A stretch of 7,700 bases of DNA from an uncultured Clostridium sp. (GTDB taxonomy: Bacteria; Bacillota; Clostridia; Lachnospirales; Lachnospiraceae). The stretch lies in contig CABQJA010000104.1 in the NCBI GenBank assembly GCA_902464345.1, positions 1 through 7,700 of the forward strand, in the 5' to 3' direction. Positions 1-6,767 of the stretch are shown here, one piece after another. The notes under the pieces were generated by a model that had not been told where the DNA came from, searched no databases, and was given only the letters and a program-made list of their open reading frames with translations. The stretch's first letter is position 1; every line of letters starts with the position of its first letter. Position numbers and translations under genes: made by a program.

Positions 1-494
1 AACGGACAATCCAGCTGCTCCTCACTTGCATCCAGATCCATCAGAAGCTCCAGCACCTCATCCACAACCTCTGCCGGTCTCGCTTCCGGACGGTCAATCT
101 TATTAATACAGACAATTACACTTAAATCCAGTTCCAGCGCTTTCTTTAATACGAATTTCGTCTGTGGCATTGCACCCTCAAATGCATCTACCACCAGAAT
201 AACGCCATTTACCATTTTCAGGACACGTTCTACTTCTCCACCGAAATCTGCATGTCCCGGAGTATCAATAATATTGATCTTGGTATCACCATACATAACT
301 GCCGTATTCTTAGACAGAATCGTAATACCTCTCTCTCGCTCAATATCATTGGAATCCATTACACGCTCTGCTACTTCCTGATTTTCCCGGAACACACCAC
401 TCTGCTTTAACAGCTCATCCACCAGGGTTGTCTTACCATGGTCAACGTGAGCGATAATTGCAACATTCCGGATATCCTCTCTTGCGATTTTCAT
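1..494 (-). CDS. typA: Translational GTPase TypA/BipA, N-terminal part (cut by window edge)
   Basis: Only the first 164 codons are in the window, reading leftward from an ATG at 494; the gene continues beyond base 1. The protein begins MKIAREDIRNVAIIAHVDHG. It carries the GTPase motifs in order: G1 P-loop AHVDHGKTT (residues 15-23), the G2/switch I region with RERGITI (53-59), G3 DTPGH (77-81) and G4 NKID (131-134). The spacing and the phrases GVFRENQ and FGGEVERVL are characteristic of TypA/BipA, a ribosome-associated GTPase of the EF-G/LepA superfamily involved in stress adaptation and ribosome assembly. EF-G, LepA and TetM share the G motifs but differ in the surrounding sequence. The start is supported by AGAAGG (501-506) six bases upstream. 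yigZ lies 97 bp upstream on the same strand with no clear terminator between, so read-through is possible in addition to typA's own promoter. Confidence 0.95.
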   Translation of the reverse strand, partial: MKIAREDIRNVAIIAHVDHGKTTLVDELLKQSGVFRENQEVAERVMDSNDIERERGITILSKNTAVMYGDTKINIIDTPGHADFGGEVERVLKMVNGVILVVDAFEGAMPQTKFVLKKALELDLSVIVCINKIDRPEARPAEVVDEVLELLMDLDASEEQLDCP

Positions 495-550
495 AAATTG
501 CCTTCTTTCCTTATTATAAATCTACATTTCTCTCTTTTTCAACGCGTTAC

Positions 551-579
551 ATTCTATCATAGAGTGCGTTGCTTGGCAA
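551..579 (-). promoter_or_regulatory. Predicted vegetative promoter of typA
   Basis: On the minus strand, TTGCCA (574-579) is separated by exactly 17 bp from TAGAAT (551-556). The -10 is preceded by TG-A, making an extended -10. This places transcription start near 544, about 50 nt before the typA ATG. A short perfect dyad, TCTAT-C-ATAGA, overlaps the -10 and spacer. The call is by eye from SigA consensus; no expression evidence is available. Confidence 0.6.
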
Positions 580-591
580 GAAAAAGCTTCT

Positions 592-1212
592 TTAACCAAA
601 GAATTCTTCTAATTTTTCTACCGGAACTCTGGCACCGGTCGCCTCTGTGACCGCTTTGACAAACCGCTCATAGTCAGGTGCATACACATCCACAAGGAGC
701 GTCACCCGATCCTCGTAGATCGTATCGGCAATAGCCGCATCCTCCTGTGCGATCAGATACTGTAGTTTCCCCAGATCTCCGTAATCCATACCGAGTCTCG
801 CCCGGATCATCGGCCGCCGCTTCTTCACCACTCCAGCTGCCAGTGCCGCCTTTGCCGCTTCGGTATATGCCCGGACCAGTCCTCCGGTTCCCAGAAGTGT
901 CCCGCCAAAATACCGTGTCACCACAATACAGACATTCCGGACACCGCTTCCGCCGATCACTTCCAGAATCGGCTTGCCTGCCGTGCCCTGCGGTTCTCCG
1001 TCATCCGAGAACCGGAGCAGCGGCTGCGGCCCCGTCCCGATTGAAAACGCATAGCAGTTATGTCTGGCATCATAATGCTTCTTCTTAATCTTCTCTACCG
1101 CCGCCAGTGCCTCCTCTTCGGATTCTACCGGCATTGCATAGCCTATAAATCTTGATTTCTTCTCTGTGATCTCATCCTGTCCGGCTTCCACCAGAGCTAA
1201 ATATTCTTCCAT
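592..1212 (-). CDS. yigZ: YigZ/IMPACT family protein
   Basis: The 206-aa protein matches the usual length of bacterial YigZ (about 205-215 aa). The N-terminal UPF0029/Impact domain spans roughly residues 15-122. It shows the family signatures EKKSRFIGYAMPV (17-29), HYDARHNCYAF (46-56), FSDDGEPQGTAGKPIL (68-83) and VVTRYFGGTLLGTGGLVRAY (97-116). A C-terminal DUF1949-like ferredoxin-fold domain follows at about 138-195. The fold resembles EF-G domains; the eukaryotic relative IMPACT regulates GCN2, while the bacterial role is not settled, with a link to translation usually inferred. The ATG at 1210-1212 has AGAAGGGA (1219-1226) six bases upstream. No signal peptide or membrane segment is seen, so it should be cytoplasmic. 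It lies upstream of typA on the same strand and may be partly co-transcribed with it. Confidence 0.93.
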   Translation of the reverse strand: MEEYLALVEAGQDEITEKKSRFIGYAMPVESEEEALAAVEKIKKKHYDARHNCYAFSIGTGPQPLLRFSDDGEPQGTAGKPILEVIGGSGVRNVCIVVTRYFGGTLLGTGGLVRAYTEAAKAALAAGVVKKRRPMIRARLGMDYGDLGKLQYLIAQEDAAIADTIYEDRVTLLVDVYAPDYERFVKAVTEATGARVPVEKLEEFFG

Positions 1213-1264
1213 ACAGATTCCCTTCTGTCACACCGTTTTATCCGGTCTTTTTCAATCTTTTCCC

Positions 1265-1293
1265 AGTATAACCGGATTCTGCGCCCGGTGCAA
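1265..1293 (-). promoter_or_regulatory. Predicted vegetative promoter of yigZ
   Basis: On the minus strand, TTGCAC (1288-1293) and TATACT (1265-1270) are separated by 17 bp, a good SigA-type arrangement. Expected transcription start is near 1258, leaving a leader of about 45 nt. The leader contains only a weak ACCG/CGGT inverted pair. The promoter points away from the PBP promoter in the same 193-bp divergent intergenic region (1213-1405), which holds no gene. Confidence 0.6.
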
Positions 1294-1372
1294 TTCATTC
1301 TGTATAATTTCTTTCGAATTTGTGAATAATCCCAGGTGATACAAAGTTTTTCTTTATTTCAATAATAGTATT

Positions 1373-1381
1373 TGATATAAT
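1373..1381 (+). promoter_or_regulatory. Predicted extended -10 promoter of the class A PBP gene
   Basis: TG-A-TATAAT (1373-1381) is a perfect -10 hexamer with the TGn extension. The -35 position 17 bp upstream (1353-1358, TTTATT) is poor, as is common for extended -10 promoters. Transcription would begin near 1388, giving an untranslated leader of under 20 nt with the strong AAAGGAGG (1391-1398) just before the ATG at 1406. Such a short leader leaves no room for a riboswitch. Confidence 0.6.
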
Positions 1382-1405
1382 GGACGGGATAAAGGAGGCG
1401 CTTTC

Positions 1406-4345
1406 ATGAACTTTAATAAAAATGAAACGATTAAGAAACAGAAACATCTGGTTTCAAAAGCCAGCAAGAATAAAGAAAAAGCGAAGGTCTCTGTTTTCAA
1501 GGGATTTTTAATCTGCATTATTGCTTTTGTTGCCGTTTGCATCGGTGCCGGACTCGGTATGTTCAACGGAGTTCTGGATGATGCACCGAGCATTGATGAC
1601 ATCAACGTTGTACCGGAAGGCTTCCAGACCTGCGTTTATGATCAGAACGGAAATCTGGTAACAACGCTTTCCAGTATCAATTCCAACCGTGAATACGTAT
1701 CCTATGATGAGATTCCGGAGAATTTGCGGAATGCCTTTGTTGCCATTGAGGATGAACGTTTCTGGCAGCATAACGGTATTGATATGCGTGGTATTTTCCG
1801 TGCCGCTTACGAGGGTGTTCGGAACGGATTCCATTTCAATCAGGGTGCCAGTACCATTACACAGCAGCTGATCAAGAATGAAGTTTTCAACGTTGGTATG
1901 AATGAGGATACCAAGCTGGACTCTCTGAAACGTAAGATCCAGGAACAGTACCTTGCGATCGAACTGGAGAAACGTCTGAGCAAGGAAGAAATCCTGGAAT
2001 ATTATTTAAACAGTATTTACTTAGGTGAGGGCTGTCATGGTGTAGAGACCGCTACCAAGACCTACTTCGGCAAGGAAATGTCCGAGCTTACGGTCTCCGA
2101 ATGTGCGGTTATCGCAGCCATTACCCAGAACCCTTCCAAATATGACCCGGCCCTGCATCCGGACCAGAACGCAAAGCGTCGTCAGACCGTTCTGGATTAT
2201 ATGCTGGATCAGGGATATATCGATGATGCCGAATTCAAAGCCGCATGTGCGGATGATGTATACTCCAGAGTTGAGTTAACGCATGATACCAATGCGGAAA
2301 ATGCATCTGCCAATTCCTATTTCGTGGATTCCGTAATCAATGCCTTAATGGATCAGCTGATCAATGAGTACGGCTATTCCAAGAAGGATGCATCCAACCT
2401 GGTATATGCCGGCGGTTTATCCGTATATATCACACAGGATGCCGATATTCAGAACATCTGTGATACCGTATTAAATGACCCGGACAATTATCCTGCATCC
2501 ACGCAGGTATCCCTGTCCTACCAGTTATCTCTGATGGATGATGATCAGAACGTTATTAACTTCAGTACCAATCATCTGTTAAAGCATTTCAAGGAAAAGA
2601 CCGGTAACAATAACTACTCTCTGATTTATAGCAGTGAGGAGGAGGCCCGTGCCGCAGCGGATGAGTTCAAAGCAGATATGATGGCGGAAAATCCGGATTA
2701 TCCGTATGCTGTCGAAAGCTATGATACAACGATCCAGCCACAGATTTCCTTTACACTGATGGATCAGTCGACCGGTTATGTAAAAGCAATCGTCGGTGGA
2801 CGTGGTGACAAGAAGGGTGATTTAACCTTAAATCGTGCAACCGATTCTGCCCGTCAGCCCGGTTCCTGCTTTAAGGTACTGGCAGCCTTCGTTCCTGCCC
2901 TGGATGCAGCCGGCAAGACGCTGGCAACCACTTATGAGGATGCACCGTTTACTTATGATGGCGGCCGGCCGGTTGCGAACTGGTGGGGTGACAGTTACCG
3001 CGGGTTCAATTCCATCCGGGATGCGATCCGTGATTCCATGAACGTTATCGCAGTTAAGACCATTACCGATATCGGACCGCAGCTTGGTTTCGATTATCTG
3101 ATGAATATGGGATTTACCACACTGGTAGAATCCGAGACCTATGCGGATGGCACTGTTTATTCAGATATCCAGCAGTCTCTGGCCTTAGGTGGTATCACAA
3201 ACGGTGTTACCAATCTGGAGATTACTGCTGCTTATGCTTCCATCGCAAACACCGGCGTCTATGTAGAGCCTATTTTCTACACAAAGGTATTGGATCATGA
3301 CGGAAATGTCCTGATCGACAACCAGCCGGAAACCAAACAGATCATGCAGCCAACAACCGCATGGCTGATCAACAATGCAATGAAGGATGTTATCACATCC
3401 GGTACCGGTGGCCCGTGTGCATTATCAAGCGGCATGCCTGTATCCGGTAAGACCGGTACATCTTCCAAGGATTATGACCTGTGGTTCTGCGGATCCACAC
3501 CTTACTATACAGCTTCTATCTGGCTGGGCTATGATATTAACACCTCCCTGCCAAGCGGAAGCGGTTCTCTGCATGAACGTATGTGGTCCAAGATCATGCA
3601 GCAGATCGTAGAACTGGAAGGTCAGGAGATCAAAGACTTCCCGAAGGTCGACGGCATCACAAGTGCTACCGTCTGCAAGACAACCGGCCTGTTACCGAAG
3701 GAAGGCTGCGAGACCAAGACCGAATACTTCGCAGTCGGTACCGTTCCGACCGAAACCTGTGGTATGGAAGTCATTGATATGTGTGCAGAATCAAATCTCC
3801 CTGCAACCGAGAATTGTCCGGAGAAATATGCACTGACATTCTTCCGTCAGGAGGATGGCAGCATCTATATTCCATATGCATTCCAGGATAAGGGTATTCC
3901 GGATGGCTTTGACACCCAGACCTGTCCGATCCATCCTGCCGGTACTACGACAGAGGAAGCAACCGAATCGGATTCTTACACGATCACTTCCAGTGTAAAC
4001 GGAACCGGTGGCACGATCACAGCAAGCTGTAAAGTACCAAAGGGCGGAAGCAAGACCTTCTACATTACACCGGCAACCGGATATGCCATTGCGGATGTTT
4101 TAGTGGATGGTCAGAGTAAGGGTGCTGTTTCAAGCTATACCTTTAAGAATGTAAACGAAAACCACAGCATTACCGTTAAGTTCACCGCAACCGGAAGCAC
4201 CTCAACCACGGAGGCTCCAACCTCTACCGAGACAGCAGCTCCGACGGAGTCAACAACTGAGACTTCCACGGATACTTCCGAACCGGCACCGGAGGTTCAG
4301 ACACCCCGGGCACAGCGCCAGCGTTATCTGTGGAGAATCCGTTAA
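1406..4345 (+). CDS. Bifunctional class A penicillin-binding protein (GT51 glycosyltransferase + transpeptidase) with C-terminal B-repeat-like module
   Basis: This protein polymerises and cross-links peptidoglycan outside the membrane. A short basic cytoplasmic segment (1-30) precedes one membrane anchor (about 31-53). The GT51 domain (about 75-260) shows EDERFWQHNGID with the likely catalytic Glu115, QGASTITQQ (146-154) and the LSKEEILEYYLNSIYLGEG block (191-209). The transpeptidase domain has all three motifs: SCFK with nucleophile Ser487, SMN (544-546) and KTG (682-684). A cysteine-bearing region (C757, 768, 785, 793, 804, 840) follows; similar regions occur in clostridial PBP1a proteins. 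Residues 857-927 resemble the divergent InlB B-repeat fold: TITSSVNGTGGTIT, KGGSKTFYITPATGY, then YTFKNVNENHSITVKF. A Ser/Thr/Pro/Glu-rich tail (928-965) ends in a short basic stretch. AAAGGAGG seven bases before the ATG supports the start. The gene is monocistronic, between its own promoter and terminator. Confidence 0.95.
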   Translation: MNFNKNETIKKQKHLVSKASKNKEKAKVSVFKGFLICIIAFVAVCIGAGLGMFNGVLDDAPSIDDINVVPEGFQTCVYDQNGNLVTTLSSINSNREYVSYDEIPENLRNAFVAIEDERFWQHNGIDMRGIFRAAYEGVRNGFHFNQGASTITQQLIKNEVFNVGMNEDTKLDSLKRKIQEQYLAIELEKRLSKEEILEYYLNSIYLGEGCHGVETATKTYFGKEMSELTVSECAVIAAITQNPSKYDPALHPDQNAKRRQTVLDYMLDQGYIDDAEFKAACADDVYSRVELTHDTNAENASANSYFVDSVINALMDQLINEYGYSKKDASNLVYAGGLSVYITQDADIQNICDTVLNDPDNYPASTQVSLSYQLSLMDDDQNVINFSTNHLLKHFKEKTGNNNYSLIYSSEEEARAAADEFKADMMAENPDYPYAVESYDTTIQPQISFTLMDQSTGYVKAIVGGRGDKKGDLTLNRATDSARQPGSCFKVLAAFVPALDAAGKTLATTYEDAPFTYDGGRPVANWWGDSYRGFNSIRDAIRDSMNVIAVKTITDIGPQLGFDYLMNMGFTTLVESETYADGTVYSDIQQSLALGGITNGVTNLEITAAYASIANTGVYVEPIFYTKVLDHDGNVLIDNQPETKQIMQPTTAWLINNAMKDVITSGTGGPCALSSGMPVSGKTGTSSKDYDLWFCGSTPYYTASIWLGYDINTSLPSGSGSLHERMWSKIMQQIVELEGQEIKDFPKVDGITSATVCKTTGLLPKEGCETKTEYFAVGTVPTETCGMEVIDMCAESNLPATENCPEKYALTFFRQEDGSIYIPYAFQDKGIPDGFDTQTCPIHPAGTTTEEATESDSYTITSSVNGTGGTITASCKVPKGGSKTFYITPATGYAIADVLVDGQSKGAVSSYTFKNVNENHSITVKFTATGSTSTTEAPTSTETAAPTESTTETSTDTSEPAPEVQTPRAQRQRYLWRIR

Positions 4346-4371
4346 GAAAGAATCAAAATCCATTCATATAT

Positions 4372-4402
4372 TTCTGTCAGCAGATTCACATCTGCGACAG
4401 AA
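4372..4402 (+). other. Bulged hairpin in the PBP 3' untranslated region
   Basis: TTCTGTC (4372-4378), a single unpaired A (4379) and GCAGAT (4380-4385) pair with ATCTGC (4390-4395) and GACAGAA (4396-4402) around a TCAC loop. That makes 13 base pairs interrupted by one bulge. No U-tract follows, so it is not itself a terminator. It sits 26 nt after the PBP stop codon and only 3 nt before the terminator hairpin. It may protect the mRNA 3' end or be a protein-binding site; the function is not evident from sequence. Confidence 0.6.
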
Positions 4403-4405
4403 GAA

Positions 4406-4437
4406 GGCACGCAGCATCATTGCTGCGTGCCTTTTTT
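4406..4437 (+). terminator. Intrinsic terminator of the PBP gene, probably bidirectional
   Basis: A perfect 11-bp stem, GGCACGCAGCA (4406-4416) with TGCTGCGTGCC (4421-4431), encloses a TCAT tetraloop and is followed by six T (4432-4437). On the minus strand the same stem is followed by TTCTTCTGTC, a weaker T-rich run, so it may also stop transcription coming from spoVAE, whose stop codon is 47 bp away in convergent orientation. Confidence 0.93.
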
Positions 4438-4451
4438 ATGATCTATATGAA

Positions 4452-4475
4452 GAAATAGTACCCGGGATCTATTTC
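4452..4475 (-). repeat. Inverted repeat downstream of spoVAE
   Basis: GAAATAG (4452-4458) and CTATTTC (4469-4475) form a 7-bp AT-rich inverted repeat around a 10-nt centre containing the palindrome CCCGGG. On the minus strand it lies just after the spoVAE stop codon and is followed by TTCAT. It could be a weak terminator for spoVAE or chance. The strong shared terminator at 4406-4437 is the better candidate for stopping that transcript. Confidence 0.35.
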
Positions 4476-4483
4476 ATTGTTGT

Positions 4484-4840
4484 CTACTTCTTCATTTTCG
4501 GCTGGAAGATCAGCGAGGCTAGATAGGAAAAGATCAAAGCTGAAGAGGTTCCTACCGCTGCCATGCGGAAGCCTCCGCGAAACAGTCCGATAAATCCATC
4601 CTGATCCACGGCTTCCTTAATCCCCTTCCACAGATTATATCCAAATCCGCTTAACGGAACAGATGCACCGCCACCGGCGAACTTAAGCAATGGTTCATAA
4701 AGTCCCAGTGCTCCAAGAACCGCTCCGACACACACCAGCGTCACCATCACCCGACCCGGCAGCATTTTCGTCGTATCCATCAGAATCTGTGCCAGTACAC
4801 AGATTCCTCCTCCAATCAGAAACGCCCATACATAATTCAT
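4484..4840 (-). CDS. spoVAE: Stage V sporulation protein AE (SpoVAE/SpoVAEb type)
   Basis: This 118-aa membrane protein belongs to the SpoVA channel that carries Ca-dipicolinic acid into the forespore and releases it at germination. It starts MNYVWAFLIGGGICVLAQIL and continues with MDTTKMLPGRVMV, GLYEPLLKFAGGGASVPLSGFG (47-68) and a C-terminal TSSALIFSYLASLIFQPK, matching the SpoVAE family closely. Hydrophobic segments lie at about 4-21, 31-50 and 93-113. The reading frame could begin at 4864, but that start would overlap the end of spoVAD. The ATG at 4838-4840 is preferred because it gives the canonical family N-terminus and length, has GGGGGTG about 8 nt upstream, and follows the spoVAD stop codon after one base. 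That arrangement implies translational coupling. Confidence 0.95.
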   Translation of the reverse strand: MNYVWAFLIGGGICVLAQILMDTTKMLPGRVMVTLVCVGAVLGALGLYEPLLKFAGGGASVPLSGFGYNLWKGIKEAVDQDGFIGLFRGGFRMAAVGTSSALIFSYLASLIFQPKMKK

Positions 4841-4841
4841 A

Positions 4842-5864
4842 TTATCTGCACCCCCGATTCTCAATCATAACGGCATGTGCAATTCCCGGGACTGTCTGTC
4901 CCTCATTAAAGCTGACTGTCGATAATAAAGCCCCTGTCGGTACAAACAGCACCCGGTTCCACTCCCGTTTTCTTAATTTGTCCAATATATAACCGGCCAG
5001 CGTAACGGCGGAGCATCCGCAGCCGGAGCCTCCACTGTGTGTATCCTGTTCACTGTTATCATAGATCTCAATTCCACAGTCCATATGCTCATCCAGAATA
5101 TCATACCCATTATCATTTAACAGCTTGATCAGGATTCCTTTTCCGACCTTACCCAGATCTCCGGTAATGATCCGGTCATAATCCTTCGGCGTGCGTCCGA
5201 AATCCTGTAAATGCTGATAAATGACCGCTGCCGCAGCCGGAGCCATTGCAGCTCCCATATTCATGGAATCCCGTACGCCATAATCCGTCACCGTCCCAGT
5301 CGTGATCCCCGGAATTACAATTTCTCCCTCCGGATCATCCGACAGAACAAATGCACCGCTTCCCGTCACCGTCCAGGTGGCACTTAACGGTCTCTGGTTG
5401 CCATATTCCAGCGGAAACCGGAACTGTTTCTCCGCACTTCCGAAATGACTGGATGCTGCCGCCAGTACATTCTGCGCATAGCCTGCTGCTACCGTCATGG
5501 CCCCCAGTGATAATGCCTCACCGGCCGTTGAGCAGGCACCATACAATCCGAACAACGGAATATCCATATCCTTAACACCGAACGTGGATGCAATCAGCTG
5601 TCCCAGCAGATCACCGGCAAATACATACCGGATATCCTGCCGCTTTAAGCCTGCCTTCTCAATTGCTAGCTGACAGGCCTGTCTGATCAGCTCACTTTCT
5701 CCTTCCTCCCACGACTCCTGTCCAACCGTCGGGTCCTCAACGATCCGATCAAAAAAAGCCTGCAAAGGACCTTCTCCTTCCTTCTGTCCTACGACAGAAG
5801 CTGCACTTCGAATGCAGGGAGGATTGTCAAATGCAAGGCTTTGTCTTCCTTTTTGCTGTTGCAT
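4842..5864 (-). CDS. spoVAD: Stage V sporulation protein AD (SpoVAD)
   Basis: SpoVAD is the soluble, thiolase-fold member of the SpoVA complex; it binds dipicolinic acid and associates with the SpoVA channel in the inner spore membrane. The 340-aa product is near the usual length (about 338). Family landmarks include AGDLLGQ (83-89), the thiolase-like GACST with Cys111 (109-113), ASSHFGSAEKQFRFPLEYG (137-155), TVTGSGA (165-171), MGAAMAPAAA, GGSGCGCSA around residue 280 and PTGALLS (309-315). The frame is open to 5927, but the ATG at 5862-5864 is chosen: it has GGAGGT (5871-5876) six bases upstream, and MQQQKGRQSLAFDNPP aligns with the known SpoVAD N-terminus. The extra 21 codons would include the putative promoter and RBS. 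spoVAE follows at once. spoVAC, normally directly upstream in Clostridia and Bacilli, is missing here. Confidence 0.95.
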   Translation of the reverse strand: MQQQKGRQSLAFDNPPCIRSAASVVGQKEGEGPLQAFFDRIVEDPTVGQESWEEGESELIRQACQLAIEKAGLKRQDIRYVFAGDLLGQLIASTFGVKDMDIPLFGLYGACSTAGEALSLGAMTVAAGYAQNVLAAASSHFGSAEKQFRFPLEYGNQRPLSATWTVTGSGAFVLSDDPEGEIVIPGITTGTVTDYGVRDSMNMGAAMAPAAAAVIYQHLQDFGRTPKDYDRIITGDLGKVGKGILIKLLNDNGYDILDEHMDCGIEIYDNSEQDTHSGGSGCGCSAVTLAGYILDKLRKREWNRVLFVPTGALLSTVSFNEGQTVPGIAHAVMIENRGCR

Positions 5865-5909
5865 AATGTTACCTCCGGAACTACTTATTTCAAATTCATC
5901 ATCTGAGAA

Positions 5910-5938
5910 TAGTATCCCGAATTTCAAACATGATATAA
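5910..5938 (-). promoter_or_regulatory. Possible sigma-G-type promoter of spoVAD-spoVAE
   Basis: On the minus strand, TTATA (5934-5938) and GATACTA (5910-5916) are 17 bp apart. Each differs by one base from the Bacillus sigma-G consensus (roughly GHATR and CATNHTA, usual spacing about 18). Transcription would start near 5903, about 40 nt before the chosen spoVAD ATG. Sigma-G control of spoVA operons is established in Bacillus; applying it here is inference. An 8-bp direct repeat, ATTTCAAA on the plus strand (5887-5894 and 5921-5928), flanks the -10 element. Confidence 0.35.
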
Positions 5939-5963
5939 CAGGTAAATGCTGGTTAAATTTTAT

Positions 5964-6749
5964 TTATGATGCCGGTACGACCTTTACAACAAATGTGATA
6001 ACACCAAGGATCGTCAGAATAATCCCGACTGTCCGATTCAGACGCTTTTCTTCGCATTTGTTGGCAAATCTTGCCGCCCACGCTGCTCCGATGATCGTAG
6101 ATATCACACAGATAGCCATTGCCATCGGATACATTTTACAGCCCATGATATAGTGGCTCGTTGCACCGGTCAGAGCAATGATCGTCATGATCATGGTGCT
6201 GGTGCCGACTGCTGTTTTCAAGTCATAGCCGAGCAACACCGTCAATGCGAACAACATCATGGCTCCGCCACCGGCTCCTGCAAATCCGCAGATCAGTCCG
6301 ATCACCACTCCGGATCCGATTGATAATGCGATCTGAAGCCATTTCCGATGCTTCTTTACCTTACTGGTCTTCTCTACCGTAATCGGACTGATGATAAACT
6401 TCAGTCCCAGATAGGTCGTTGCCAACATGGAATACAGTCCGATTCCATCCGGTGTCACGATCGAGAACTTATAGCCGACGTAGCTTCCGGCAACCGTAAA
6501 CAGAAACGCCGGCCCTAAAATGATCAGGCCGCGCTTAATGTCAATGTTCTTATTTTTATAATATGTAAATGCGGAGATCGCAGATGCCAGAACATCGGAT
6601 GCCAGTGAAATAGCCACCACATCATAGGAATCCATTCCCCCTAAGGAAACCAGCAACGGAGTAATGACAACCGCTGCTGACAGGCCCGCCAGTCCGGTTA
6701 CGATTCCGGCTCCCAGACCTGCCAGTATGCATAACATAACAAAATACAT
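5964..6749 (-). CDS. TSUP (TauE/SafE) family membrane permease
   Basis: The 261-aa protein is almost wholly hydrophobic, with about eight predicted membrane segments arranged as two homologous halves, the pattern of the 4-toluene sulfonate uptake permease (TSUP/TauE/SafE) family. The first half opens with GLGAGIVTGLAGLSAAVVITPLL (11-33) followed by VAISLASDVLAS (45-56). The second opens with GVVIGLICGFAGAGGGAMML (147-166) followed by AVGTSTMIMTIIALTGA (180-196). Loop 62-73 (TYYKNKNIDIKR) is typical of the family. Members export or import sulfite, sulfoacetate and other organosulfur or carboxylate anions; the substrate cannot be told from sequence. The ATG at 6747-6749 has GAGGT about 9 nt upstream. 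It begins 18 bp after the receiver-protein gene, which suggests one transcript and possibly a shared process. No terminator is visible before spoVAD. Confidence 0.9.
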   Translation of the reverse strand: MYFVMLCILAGLGAGIVTGLAGLSAAVVITPLLVSLGGMDSYDVVAISLASDVLASAISAFTYYKNKNIDIKRGLIILGPAFLFTVAGSYVGYKFSIVTPDGIGLYSMLATTYLGLKFIISPITVEKTSKVKKHRKWLQIALSIGSGVVIGLICGFAGAGGGAMMLFALTVLLGYDLKTAVGTSTMIMTIIALTGATSHYIMGCKMYPMAMAICVISTIIGAAWAARFANKCEEKRLNRTVGIILTILGVITFVVKVVPAS

Positions 6750-6767
6750 AAAAATTATACCTCTAAT

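Noticed and set aside
581..600. Possible terminator after yigZ (AAGAA/TTCTT around GCTTT)
   Set aside because: The stem is only five AT-rich pairs with no GC core, so it is too weak to call.
747..1088. Plus-strand open frame opposite yigZ
   Set aside because: It is antisense to a well-conserved gene, has no ribosome binding site, and its Pro/Ser/Arg-rich translation is typical of a shadow frame.
1303..1308. Second TATAAT on the plus strand upstream of the PBP gene
   Set aside because: There is no -35 at usable spacing and no proper TGn extension; the site at 1376-1381 is better placed.
4841..4864. Longer SpoVAE start at 4864
   Set aside because: The eight extra residues (MRIGGADN) do not resemble the family N-terminus and would overlap spoVAD; MNYVWAF at 4840 fits.
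5781..5800. Perfect 8-bp hairpin CTTCTGTC-CTAC-GACAGAAG inside spoVAD, sharing arms with the hairpin at 4372-4402
   Set aside because: It encodes conserved SpoVAD residues (VVGQKEG). The shared 7-mer arm is short enough to be chance and no other similarity surrounds the two sites.
5865..5927. N-terminal extension of SpoVAD by 21 codons to an ATG at 5927
   Set aside because: The extension is absent from known SpoVAD proteins and would cover the GGAGGT ribosome binding site and putative promoter; the ATG at 5864 gives the family length.
5812..6153. Plus-strand open frame across the spoVAD start and permease end
   Set aside because: It spans two genes on the opposite strand and shows no family features or ribosome binding site.
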